Part shown: piece after piece, positions 17,034 through 24,684 of the stretch
How positions within the stretch are numbered: the first letter of the stretch is position 1
Layout of the letters: each line of letters begins with the position of its first letter
NCBI RefSeq assembly: GCF_006539525.1
Contig: NZ_BJNE01000004.1
Coordinates: 62,001 to 126,000, forward strand
Source: Glutamicibacter nicotianae
GTDB lineage: Bacteria > Actinomycetota > Actinomycetes > Actinomycetales > Micrococcaceae
Length of the DNA: 64,000 nt
Direction: 5' to 3'
Notes under the pieces: generated by a model
Seen by the model: only the letters and a program-made list of their open reading frames with translations
Databases searched by the model: none
What the model was told of the DNA's origin: nothing
Made by a program: the position numbers and the translations under genes

Positions 17034-17130
17034 TAAAAGGTACGTTGCATTACTGACAGACAGCGGCGTGCGATGGGGGCACAGCGCCGATGAAAGATCA
17101 GTCCGTTTACGCAATGCAACGTACCTTTTA
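17034..17130. repeat. 97-nt nested inverted-repeat element with 17-bp perfect terminal arms
   Basis: TAAAAGGTACGTTGCAT (17034-17050) is the exact reverse complement of 17114-17130. Inside are further nested complements: ACTGA/TCAGT (17052-17056, 17098-17102) and CGGCG/CGCCG (17064-17068, 17085-17089), leaving a G-rich apical loop. It could be a MITE-like element, a structured RNA or a very long terminator for the kinase gene. No obvious target-site duplication is present. Confidence 0.55.
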
Positions 17131-17169
17131 ATCACCCTTGGATCCTCAGTGATGCCACTCGCAAAACAC

Positions 17170-17205
17170 CACCGAGTACCTTCTCGGTGATCGGTCTTCA
17201 CCGAT
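17170..17205 (-). terminator. Tandem hairpins after the sensor-kinase gene
   Basis: CACCGAG-TACCTT-CTCGGTG (17170-17189) followed by ATCGGT-CTTC-ACCGAT (17190-17205), downstream of the kinase stop on the minus strand. The rest of 16918-17267 holds only the 97-nt inverted repeat described separately. Confidence 0.55.
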
Positions 17206-17267
17206 ACATGTCTAACTTATCGCGTCCTGCAAAATTCCGAAATCATACTTTAGTAGGAGGGCAGGAG

Positions 17268-18452
17268 TCAGAACGGGATACTCGCGCGCAGTCTCCAAAC
17301 ACCATTTTTGGCATCGGTTGCAAACTTTCCACCGAATGCCCGCATTCTGTCGCCCATGCCGATCAGCCCCGTCCCGCCCTCCGGAAGGCCACTCGCTTTC
17401 TTGCCAGAATTCTCTATCTGATTAGTAATTTCCAGGACAGCTTCAGCTCCGACGACCGTGAGGCTGAAAGTGCACTTCGCGCCTAAAGCCCCGTGCTTTA
17501 TCACATTCGTTGTACCTTCTTGCATGACGCGGTAAATCGCAGTCTGGGCAGAACGGGGCAATTCGGAAATTTTCTCATCCGTGGTGGAGCTCACCTTGAA
17601 ATTTGCATCCTTTAGCCTCTGGACAAAAAGTTCGGCGCCCTGAAGCGCATACACAGTTGTAGCGGCCGGCTTGTCATTGCTGCGGGACAAAGAATCAGCC
17701 ATGGTTCCGTCGGCCCTCAGGACATTGAGCATCAGGCGCAAGTCATGCAAGGTTTCCGTACTCAGTTTGGCGATGATATCGAGCGCTTCAAGAGCCTTCT
17801 GCCCATCGTTGGCGAATTTCGCGGCCTTCGACTGCATGGCCACAACCGTTATGTCATGGGCGACAATATCGTGCAGGTCCCGGGCGATGTTCTTTCTCTC
17901 CCGGTCGACAGCAAGACGAGTCTGCTCTTCGACAGTTTGCATTTGCTGTTGCGCAACGGCATTCTTCTCTCGCAGCAAGTAGATGCTTCGCGTCACGACA
18001 TAGGCCATGGCTGCCAAGGGCACAATCGCGATCAGAAGCACAGCGTCGTTATGCGCTTGGAAGGCGAATTGCACGGCCCACGCCAGGCAGAGGGTCAAGT
18101 AGGCGGCGCGGATGCTGCGCGCCGAAGCAGTGGCCGCCAATGCGGAAAACGCCATGAAGGACACGATGGCCCAGAAGAACATCACGCCATCAGCCAGGAA
18201 GAAGAATGCCACGGCAACGAACAGGCCCAGAGAGGCAGCGGTCCAGCGCAGTCCTAGGAAGAGGATGACGCAGAGCCCAAGGCCCACCAGGGCGCCTCGA
18301 ACGGAACGGTCCGTCGAATCTGCGAGGCCATCTTGCAGGAGGGTGATGACCTCGCTGCTGGACACGGCCAGCAGCACCACGATCCCTACCCAGACAATGA
18401 CACCCCGGCCAGCGAAAAGCCTGGCCAGGGTGCCTTTGAGTCGTTCATTCAT
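17268..18452 (-). CDS. Sensor histidine kinase, NarL/LiaS (HisKA_3) type
   Basis: 394 residues. The N-terminal 160 residues contain about five or six membrane helices with very short loops and no large extracellular domain, as in intramembrane-sensing kinases. The linker REKNAVAQQQMQTVEEQTR is a probable coiled coil. The dimerisation/phosphoacceptor helix is ERKNIARDLHDIVAHD with His194. The ATPase domain ends with VIKHGALG (N box), GGTGLIGMGDRMRAFGG (G box) and a short C-terminus. The gene for a small secreted two-cysteine peptide lies 47 bp upstream on the same strand, and the response-regulator gene is divergent just beyond it. It probably senses the peptide or a membrane signal. Codon use is visibly more A/T-rich than in neighbours. 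Confidence 0.88.
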   Translation of the reverse strand: MNERLKGTLARLFAGRGVIVWVGIVVLLAVSSSEVITLLQDGLADSTDRSVRGALVGLGLCVILFLGLRWTAASLGLFVAVAFFFLADGVMFFWAIVSFMAFSALAATASARSIRAAYLTLCLAWAVQFAFQAHNDAVLLIAIVPLAAMAYVVTRSIYLLREKNAVAQQQMQTVEEQTRLAVDRERKNIARDLHDIVAHDITVVAMQSKAAKFANDGQKALEALDIIAKLSTETLHDLRLMLNVLRADGTMADSLSRSNDKPAATTVYALQGAELFVQRLKDANFKVSSTTDEKISELPRSAQTAIYRVMQEGTTNVIKHGALGAKCTFSLTVVGAEAVLEITNQIENSGKKASGLPEGGTGLIGMGDRMRAFGGKFATDAKNGVWRLRASIPF

Positions 18453-18499
18453 ATGCCGAATGATTCACGGCGATGTCAATCAAGTCAAATGGCGATGCC

Positions 18500-18682
18500 T
18501 TAGGGGCAGGCCACTCCGTAGTTCCGACAGAACCAATCAGCAAAATCCGTGCCCCAACCAGCAGGCGTGGCAACCGAACCGCCGTTAATGGCCGATGCCG
18601 GAGCAGCGGAGGCCGGAGCAGCAACCACTGCTACAGGCGACAGTGCCAATGCGGCGATTGCCAGCATTTTAAGACCTTTCAT
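18500..18682 (-). CDS. Small secreted two-cysteine peptide, candidate signal or bacteriocin-like peptide
   Basis: 60 residues. ATG at 18682 has GGGGG 6 nt upstream. It carries a textbook Sec signal peptide: basic MKGLK, hydrophobic LAIAALALSPVAVV, then A-x-A sites (APASA, about residue 26). The predicted mature part is only about 30-35 residues, Gly/Ala-rich, and ends in DWFCRNYGVACP. Its two cysteines, six residues apart, could close a disulfide ring just before the C-terminal Pro. There are no lanthionine, lasso or leader-peptidase genes nearby. It lies 47 bp upstream of the sensor-kinase gene on the same strand, with the response regulator divergent. I infer a peptide ligand or product of the two-component system; no family is recognised. 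Confidence 0.72.
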   Translation of the reverse strand: MKGLKMLAIAALALSPVAVVAAPASAAPASAINGGSVATPAGWGTDFADWFCRNYGVACP

Positions 18683-18764
18683 AACAAACCCCCATCACGT
18701 CTACTTATATACTTTCAGGTGAGCAGGACGTCGCAGGGACTTCACCATCGATCAAAGGAATCAA
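18683..18764. promoter_or_regulatory. Divergent promoter region between peptide and response-regulator genes
   Basis: 82 bp. TATACT (18708-18713) is a good -10 for the + strand, and the overlapping minus-strand TATAAG (18709-18704) serves the peptide gene, so the two promoters are face to face. A GGTGA...TCACC inverted repeat lies in the right half. AAGGA precedes the GTG start at 18765. This is a natural target for the regulator itself. Confidence 0.5.
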
Positions 18765-19439
18765 GTGGAAAAGATCAAGGTTCTTATCGTCGATGATGAA
18801 CCCCTTATTCGTCATGCGTTGGGCACAATCCTAGCAATAGATAGCGGAATTGTAACGGTTAATTCTGTTGAAAATGGGCGGGCCGCCGTCGAATATTGCA
18901 AGGACCATCAAGTAGACGTTGTGCTCATGGATTTGCAGATGCCAATTATGGATGGAGTTAGTGCTACCAAAGCCATCAAATCCGTCGAAGACAGCCCATC
19001 TGTGCTTGCTATTACCGCCTTTTCCTCCGATGAATATCTGGTTCCTGTTCTGACCGCTGGGGCCAGTGGATACTTGGTCAAGGATTCTGAACCGGATGAA
19101 ATTATCCGCGCGGTTCATGCCGTTCATCAAGGAACGGCAGCCATTTCCCCGTCAGTTTCTTCCGATCTCGTTTCTGCCGTTCGCGAGGCTTACCGCGACA
19201 ATTCCCAAGACATTCAAGATCTTGCCTATGATCTGGGAATCACCAATCGGGAATTCGAAATTCTAAAGCTGCTGGCCCGGGGGCTAAACAACACCGAGAT
19301 TTCAAGAACTCTGGCTATTTCCGAGACAACGGTTAAAACCCACATGGCCAAGATTTTCGTTAAGCTGGATGTTCGCGACAGGGTCCAGGCGTTGGTTGCC
19401 GCCGCCCGCATGGGACTCATCGAAATCCCGAAAGACTAG
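18765..19439 (+). CDS. Response regulator, NarL/FixJ family
   Basis: 224 residues from GTG at 18765 (AAGGA 6 nt upstream). Receiver domain with the acidic pocket Asp10-Asp11, phosphoacceptor Asp56 in VVLMDLQMPIMDG, a Thr/Ser switch in LAITAFSS and Lys in GYLVKDSE. The C-terminal LuxR-type helix-turn-helix (about 155-215) reads LTNREFEILKLLARGLNNTEISR with ETTVKTHMAKIFVKL; the family motif is slightly divergent. It is divergent from the peptide-kinase genes and very likely their partner. The AT-rich codon choice matches the kinase and differs from the flanking ClpC gene, suggesting the cassette moved in as a block. Confidence 0.9.
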   Translation: MEKIKVLIVDDEPLIRHALGTILAIDSGIVTVNSVENGRAAVEYCKDHQVDVVLMDLQMPIMDGVSATKAIKSVEDSPSVLAITAFSSDEYLVPVLTAGASGYLVKDSEPDEIIRAVHAVHQGTAAISPSVSSDLVSAVREAYRDNSQDIQDLAYDLGITNREFEILKLLARGLNNTEISRTLAISETTVKTHMAKIFVKLDVRDRVQALVAAARMGLIEIPKD

Positions 19440-19528
19440 CCGCTGGCTGCCTGCCATTTGTGTGAACTCAACCTCTTTGACACCTCTCCCGCTTGGTCCG
19501 GGAATATTTGCGCGCCGTATGCGTTGAA

Positions 19529-19549
19529 CATGAGCATAGACCGCTCAAG
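19529..19549 (+). promoter_or_regulatory. HAIR-like HspR operator upstream of the Clp ATPase gene
   Basis: CATGAGC-N7-GCTCAAG matches the HspR inverted repeat CTTGAGT-N7-ACTCAAG in spacing. The left arm is 6/7 complementary to the right arm. It lies 20 bp before the start codon. HspR represses dnaK and clpB operons in actinobacteria, so heat-shock control is inferred. Confidence 0.55.
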
Positions 19550-19568
19550 TTTCTAATAGGAGGCTCAC

Positions 19569-22127
19569 TTGCCAGCATTCTTCGGCGCACCATCAGATGG
19601 CTCGTTTGAGGAATTCCTCTCTCGGTTCCTGTCGTCGCGAGCTCAAGCTGCGCGCCCCATCGACATCACGCGTCTGCTTTCTGCCCGTACCCACGAAGCG
19701 GTAGCCACCGCGGCGGCGATTTCCCAAGAGCACGGCCATGACGAGATCGATTCGCTGCATCTGCTGATGGCTCTGCTGCGCACCGAACCAGTTGGCGAGC
19801 ACCTGACCGCCATGGGAATCGACATCGAGGCTTTGAGTGCCGACGCCATCGCACGCATGCCCAAGGCACAGGAGCGGGACGAGAAGCCGTCCCGCCTCTC
19901 GTCGGCAGCCCAGCGCAGCCTCTTTGACGCCTATCAGGTTGCCCGTAACTACGGCTCGACCTACATCGACCCGGATCACCTTTTCCTGGCCTTCGTCTTC
20001 AATCCGGAATCACCGGTCAGCCAGCTCTTGGCCCAGCATGGCGTCACCGGACAGTCGCTGCAACAAGCTGCCATGGAGCAGGCCCAGCGGGGCAGCAATG
20101 ATGCCCAGAACCAGAACGATGCCGAGTCCGACGTGTCCATGCTCGAACGCTACGGAACCGATCTGACCTTGCTCGCGGCCGACGGCCAGATCGATCCGGT
20201 GATCGGCCGCAAAGAGGAAATGGACCAGGTAATCGAGATCCTGGCCCGCCGCACCAAGAACAACCCAGTGCTGATCGGCGAGGCCGGCGTGGGCAAGACC
20301 GCCATTGCCGAGGGCCTGGCCCGCGCCATCATCGACGACGAGGTTCCAGCGCAGCTGCGCAATGCGGCCCTGATCTCGGTGGACCTTCCGGGCATGCTCG
20401 CCGGCACCCGCTACCGCGGCGATTTCGAACAGCGGCTGACCGGCCTGCTCGACGAGGTAGCCGCCGCCGAAGGCCAGGTGCTGCTGTTCATCGATGAGAT
20501 GCACCTGCTGGTCGGTGCTGGTTCCGGCGAGTCCGGAAACATGGATGCCGCGAATATCCTCAAGCCGCGCCTGGCGCGCGGCGAGCTGCACATGATCGGC
20601 GCCACCACGCTGGATGAATTCCGCAAGGTGGAGAAGGACAGCGCGCTGGCACGGCGCTTCGGCAAGGTCACTGTCGCCGAGCCATCGGAGGAAACCGCGT
20701 TGGCCATCTTGGAAGGGCTGCGCGAATCCTACGAGGAGCACCACCAGGTGCAGTACACCCCCGAAGCGCTCAAGGCCGCGGTCACGCTCTCTGCCCGCTA
20801 CCTGAGCGACCGGCAGCTTCCGGACAAGGCCATCGACCTGATCGACATCGCCGGCGCCCGCCGCTCCATCGCCGCGGGAGATGCCGAAGACGTGCAGTCC
20901 TTGCGCGCCGAATTGGTGGATGCCGAACGCGAGAAGTCGCGCGCCATCGGCGAGGAGCGGTTCGAGGAAGCTGGCGCATGGCGCGACCACATCGCGGAAA
21001 TGACCGCGCGGATCAAGGCCGCCGAGGAATCCGGCGATGCCGAAGTGACCCGCGTGGTGGACGAAATGCAGATTTCGCAAGTGATCTCCCGCTCCACCGG
21101 CATTCCGACCTCGCGCATCTCGGGCGACGACAAGGCGCGGCTGGCATCACTGGAAGATTCGCTGCATGCTTCGGTCATCGGCCAGCACGATGCCGTCGCC
21201 GCGGTGGCTAGCGCCGTTCGCCGGAACCGCACCGGAATGTCCCCGGCTGGCCGCCCGATCGGCTCGTTCCTGTTCCTGGGTCCAACCGGTGTCGGCAAGA
21301 CCGAGCTGGCCAAGGCCCTGGCCGCAAACCTGTTCGGCTCGGCTGATTCGCTGGTGCGCATCGACATGAGCGAATACGGGGAGAAGCACACCGTGGCACG
21401 CCTGATCGGTGCGCCTCCGGGCTACGTCGGCCACGACGAGCCCGGCCAGCTCACAGAGAAGATCCGCCGCAACCCGTACTCGGTCGTCCTGCTCGATGAA
21501 ATCGAGAAGGCCCACCCGGACGTGTTCAATGTGCTGCTGCAGGTGCTCGATGACGGCCGGTTGACCGATTCGGCCGGCCGCACCGTCGATTTCTCCAACA
21601 CGCTGATCCTCATGACCAGCAACCTCGGCGGCGAGTACCTGGCCAACAAGGCCGGGAACTTCGGCTTCACTTCCGCGAATGCGGCCAGCGAAGCCGGCGA
21701 GGTCCGCGCCAAGGTCATGGGCAAGGTGCGCGAGTTCATGCGTCCGGAGTTCCTGAACCGCCTGGACGAGGTGCTGCTGTTCTCCAAGCTCTCGCCATCG
21801 GAAATCGGCCAGATCGTCAAGTTGGTCATCGCCGAGACCGAGGCGCGGCTGGCAGACCAGGAGCTGAAGCTGGAGGTGAGCGACGCTGCCGTGCAGTGGC
21901 TGGCTGGCGAAGGCTACGATCCCGAGTTCGGCGCCCGCCCGCTGCGCCGGCTGGTGCAGCGCAAGGTGCAAGATGCCATTGCGGACCTGCTGATCAGCGA
22001 TGCGCTTGCCGCTGGCGATACTGTGTCGGTGGACTATGTCGCGGACAAGCTGAAGGTGCAGAAGAAAGTCGACCTGCCGACGCCACCTGCCCACAGCGAG
22101 CATGCGCCAAGCTACTTCGATAGCTGA
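19569..22127 (+). CDS. ATP-dependent Clp protease ATP-binding subunit, ClpC-like
   Basis: 852 residues, starting at TTG 19569 with AGGAGG 5 nt upstream. It is a AAA+ unfoldase that feeds substrates to ClpP or disaggregates proteins. Order: Clp_N repeats (about 35-170); first AAA+ domain with Walker A GEAGVGKT (237-244) and LLFIDEMHLL; a short middle region with a UVR-like motif (EKSRAIGEERFEEAGAWRDH, about 455-475) rather than the long ClpB coiled coil; second AAA+ with GPTGVGKT (571-578), VVLLDEIEKAHPDVF and D2 C-terminal domain. NFGFTSA after the second sensor region sits where ClpC/ClpA carry the xGF/IGL ClpP-binding loop. The N-terminus differs from the housekeeping ClpC1, so it is a paralogue. 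A HAIR operator suggests heat-shock control. Confidence 0.9.
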   Translation: MPAFFGAPSDGSFEEFLSRFLSSRAQAARPIDITRLLSARTHEAVATAAAISQEHGHDEIDSLHLLMALLRTEPVGEHLTAMGIDIEALSADAIARMPKAQERDEKPSRLSSAAQRSLFDAYQVARNYGSTYIDPDHLFLAFVFNPESPVSQLLAQHGVTGQSLQQAAMEQAQRGSNDAQNQNDAESDVSMLERYGTDLTLLAADGQIDPVIGRKEEMDQVIEILARRTKNNPVLIGEAGVGKTAIAEGLARAIIDDEVPAQLRNAALISVDLPGMLAGTRYRGDFEQRLTGLLDEVAAAEGQVLLFIDEMHLLVGAGSGESGNMDAANILKPRLARGELHMIGATTLDEFRKVEKDSALARRFGKVTVAEPSEETALAILEGLRESYEEHHQVQYTPEALKAAVTLSARYLSDRQLPDKAIDLIDIAGARRSIAAGDAEDVQSLRAELVDAEREKSRAIGEERFEEAGAWRDHIAEMTARIKAAEESGDAEVTRVVDEMQISQVISRSTGIPTSRISGDDKARLASLEDSLHASVIGQHDAVAAVASAVRRNRTGMSPAGRPIGSFLFLGPTGVGKTELAKALAANLFGSADSLVRIDMSEYGEKHTVARLIGAPPGYVGHDEPGQLTEKIRRNPYSVVLLDEIEKAHPDVFNVLLQVLDDGRLTDSAGRTVDFSNTLILMTSNLGGEYLANKAGNFGFTSANAASEAGEVRAKVMGKVREFMRPEFLNRLDEVLLFSKLSPSEIGQIVKLVIAETEARLADQELKLEVSDAAVQWLAGEGYDPEFGARPLRRLVQRKVQDAIADLLISDALAAGDTVSVDYVADKLKVQKKVDLPTPPAHSEHAPSYFDS

Positions 22128-22145
22128 GTCGGCGTCGCCAGTTGA

Positions 22146-22199
22146 GGCGCTGGTTTGGCTGGGACTGGAATCCCAGCCAAACCAGCGCCTTTTGCTTTT
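22146..22199 (+). terminator. Intrinsic terminator after the Clp gene
   Basis: A 19-bp perfect stem (22146-22164 with 22171-22189), loop CTGGAA, followed directly by TTTTGCTTTT. This is one of the strongest terminators in the window. Confidence 0.92.
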
Positions 22200-22276
22200 C
22201 CGCATTTGGCCTCGTCGAACCGCGGATTGCAGGCGGCCTCTAGCTAAGCGGAGAGACTGGCGGTACCTTTGTCAGC

Positions 22277-22633
22277 ATGGCGAATATTGGAATGATCACC
22301 CTCGATGCCCTTGATGAACGGTCAGCGTCTGCCTGGTGGAGGGCGGTCTTGGGCGGGCAATATCTGGGCCAGTACCCGGGATTCACGATGATCAGCGTCC
22401 CTGGCTTCAGCGCGCGACTGGGGTTCCAGAAAGTCGATGAGGTAACCGCAGGCAAGAATCGCGTCCATCTGGATTTGGAAGCCGGCTCGAGCCGTGAACA
22501 GGAAGTCGCCCGTTTCGTTGCCGCCGGCGCAACCCGCGTTGAGGACCACACCGACGATCCCTCTTTCGGCTGGACCATACTGCGTGATCCCTACGGCATC
22601 GTCTTTTGCGTTTCAGACCCGCACGAGGATTGA
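22277..22633 (+). CDS. VOC-family protein (glyoxalase-like)
   Basis: 118 residues of the vicinal-oxygen-chelate fold: two beta-alpha-beta-beta-beta modules, with NRVHLDLEAG and the C-terminal FGWTILRDPYGIVFCVSDP typical of the Glyoxalase_6 group. Members are metal-dependent lyases, dioxygenases or resistance proteins; no specific activity can be assigned. TACCTT (22264-22269) lies exactly 7 nt before the ATG and no ribosome site exists, so the mRNA is probably leaderless. The next gene starts 4 nt after the stop. Confidence 0.85.
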   Translation: MANIGMITLDALDERSASAWWRAVLGGQYLGQYPGFTMISVPGFSARLGFQKVDEVTAGKNRVHLDLEAGSSREQEVARFVAAGATRVEDHTDDPSFGWTILRDPYGIVFCVSDPHED

Positions 22634-22637
22634 CGCC

Positions 22638-23224
22638 ATGTCGCTGTTCGCCAGGAAAACATCAGAAGCCTCAACGCACCGGGTGCACATCCATTTTGCC
22701 CAGCCAATGACCGAACGGCTGCGCAAAGACCATGAGGCGGGCCTGATCGATACGCTGCTGCCCGCATGCAATTCTTCCGGGTCCATCACCAACGCCAAGT
22801 CCACGCTGGACGCTGCCGAAGAACCGATCTCCAGCGACATTGAACTCGAAGTGACCACCTCCGATCCGAAAAAGCTGTTTGCCAAGATGCTCTCTTCGCT
22901 CACCGCGAGCGGGTTGGGGCGGGGTTCCTGGCTGATTATTGATGGCCAGCGCACCGACGTAGGCGACAGCGAGTACGTTTTGCTGAGAACCAGGCTCTCA
23001 GACGAATCGGATGCGCATCTGGAGCCAACCGTCAGGGCGCTGCAGCATGCCTTGGGCGACGGCAGCATCGGTTGGCACGAGGATGTCTACTACCGTCACG
23101 ATGGCCCGGTATTCGTCTATAAGGCAACTCCGCCCAGGCCATTATCCATACCTTGGAAGCAGAACTGGTCAAGCATCCGTTGCTTAGCAAGGCCGAAATC
23201 GTTCCGGTTTCCCCTCAGCAGTAA
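22638..23224 (+). pseudogene. Hypothetical protein gene with an apparent frameshift near its 3' end
   Basis: The ATG at 22638 has GAGGA 8 nt upstream and sits 4 nt after the VOC stop. The frame is clean up to HDGPVFVYKA (about 23126). It then turns into Arg/Ser/Pro-rich non-protein-like sequence that runs past the start of the next gene to 23345. In the frame starting at 23132 a normal C-terminus appears, AQAIIHTLEAELVKHP then LLSKAEIVPVSPQQ, ending in TAA at 23222-23224, just before the ribosome site of the GNAT gene. A single missing base around 23124-23131 explains both observations (AAACTCC would restore the frame). The roughly 195-residue ancestral protein has no family I recognise. It could be a real mutation or a sequencing error. 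Confidence 0.7.
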
Positions 23225-23233
23225 AAGGACTCG

Positions 23234-23650
23234 ATGGAACTCTCTACCACCAAGGTGCCTTCCGGAGAAGAAGTGCTCTCGCTCTACAACTCGGTCGGCT
23301 GGAGCGCTTACACAGACCAGCCAGAGGTGCTCTTCGAAGGCCTGAAGAATTCAGCCTGCGCGATCTATGCCTACGATGACGAACACCAGCTCGTCGGTCT
23401 TGTGCGTGTGGTCTCCGATAACGCCACCATCTGCTATGTCCAGGACATCCTGGTGCGCCCGTCTGCGCATCGCTCCGGCGTAGGCCGCGCCTTGTTCTCC
23501 GCCGTTCAAGCGAAGTATGAGCATGTTCGCCAGCTGGTCCTGATCACCGATGACGAACCCGGGCAACGGGCTTTCTACGAATCCATGGGACTCGCCGAGG
23601 GGTCGGACTTCCGTCCCGGCGTCATCCGGCTCTTCGCCAAATTCTCTTAA
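23234..23650 (+). CDS. GNAT-family N-acetyltransferase
   Basis: 138 residues. Acetyl-CoA binding core: DILVRPSAHRSGVGRALFSAV, containing the R/Q-x-x-G-x-G/A pyrophosphate loop as HRSGVG, about residues 72-90. The C-terminal beta-alpha unit is QRAFYESMGL. The substrate is unknown. Close relatives include small YitI-type acetyltransferases. ATG at 23234 has AAGGA 4 nt upstream. It follows the frameshifted gene by 9 nt and is probably the last gene of that small operon. Confidence 0.88.
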   Translation: MELSTTKVPSGEEVLSLYNSVGWSAYTDQPEVLFEGLKNSACAIYAYDDEHQLVGLVRVVSDNATICYVQDILVRPSAHRSGVGRALFSAVQAKYEHVRQLVLITDDEPGQRAFYESMGLAEGSDFRPGVIRLFAKFS

Positions 23651-23713
23651 CAGATCGCTCCTCGTGGCCTGGCCTATATAGACTGGCCGTTCATCACTTG
23701 CGAGGAGTTATTC

Positions 23714-24628
23714 ATGCACGCCAGGTCGGTTATTGCCTTATCATCGTTGGCTTTGCTTGCAGCAGGGTGCAGCGCCGCTCCTGAGCAAGCAGCGCCCGCT
23801 GATTCGACGGTATCTGCGGTCGCTGAATCCAGTCCAGCTGCGAAACCCACGGCAGCATTTCGTGAAACTGCTGAATCTGCTGAAACCAGTCCTGCTACCG
23901 TCGCTGAAGCCGACGCCAACGTTAATTCAGGACAAGCCTGGGCAGATTCCAAGATTGAGATGTGGAAAGAAAACTCCGGTATCAAGTCCACAAAAGGGTT
24001 TTTGTATCCCTACAATCTAATGGCTTCTTGGGAGTCTCCATCCCCCGGCGTCATCAATATCTTCTTGGACAACAGCATGGAATTTGGCACTCAAATGCCG
24101 CAAAGCTACGAAACCAATGAGGATGAGTTGCGCACAATGGGACTCATCATGTTCGAGAGCGTCGGCGAGGCTTCGCCAGAGCTCGAGTCCGTCACTTTCG
24201 CAACAGAGAATGGCAAGCATTCCGGAACTTACACGCGTGCACGAACCGGGGCTGATCCCAAGGATCGAAAAGCATGGGCCGAGGAAAAGATTGTGCAGTG
24301 GCTCGACTCCATGAATGATACGTACGAATCCTTCTGCCACAGCGAAATCACCGAGCTCGAGGTGTATCGCAATTGCTTGCCAACCGATCCGCATGGCTAC
24401 GTTGAGAAGGTAGAGTCTCCTGCTTTCGGTGAACTCGTCGTCACCCTTGAAGACGGTCCATGGATCGATGGTGAATACGACATTCCCGCTTCAGTGTTCG
24501 TAGGTTCAAATATGAGTATCAGAATCAACCAAAAGGCCGCTCAAGGCGAGAAGGTCGAGAAACTGACCGTCATCGCCAGAAACGGTGCTGATACTCATAC
24601 AGAGACGATCTCGACGGCCATTAATTAG
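23714..24628 (+). CDS. Hypothetical lipoprotein
   Basis: 304 residues with a lipoprotein signal (basic MHARS, hydrophobic VIALSSLALL, lipobox LAAGC, acylated Cys at about residue 19). An Ala/Glu/Ser-rich tether (about 20-72) follows. Two similar modules may exist: one with AWADSKIEMWKENSGI and a later one with AWAEEKIVQWLDSMND, each followed by a beta-rich stretch, suggesting an internal duplication. No enzymatic motif is seen. GAGGAG precedes the ATG. GC content is noticeably lower than in flanking genes, hinting at recent acquisition or relaxed codon selection. Confidence 0.8.
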   Translation: MHARSVIALSSLALLAAGCSAAPEQAAPADSTVSAVAESSPAAKPTAAFRETAESAETSPATVAEADANVNSGQAWADSKIEMWKENSGIKSTKGFLYPYNLMASWESPSPGVINIFLDNSMEFGTQMPQSYETNEDELRTMGLIMFESVGEASPELESVTFATENGKHSGTYTRARTGADPKDRKAWAEEKIVQWLDSMNDTYESFCHSEITELEVYRNCLPTDPHGYVEKVESPAFGELVVTLEDGPWIDGEYDIPASVFVGSNMSIRINQKAAQGEKVEKLTVIARNGADTHTETISTAIN

Positions 24629-24684
24629 TACGTCTGGTTTCCGGACAATCATCCGCCACCTATCGAGCCGATAGGCTGGAAACC

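Noticed and set aside
18500-18682. Lasso peptide or lanthipeptide precursor
   Set aside because: The precursor has a Sec signal peptide rather than a lasso/lanthi leader, and no cyclase, protease or lanthionine synthetase gene is near.
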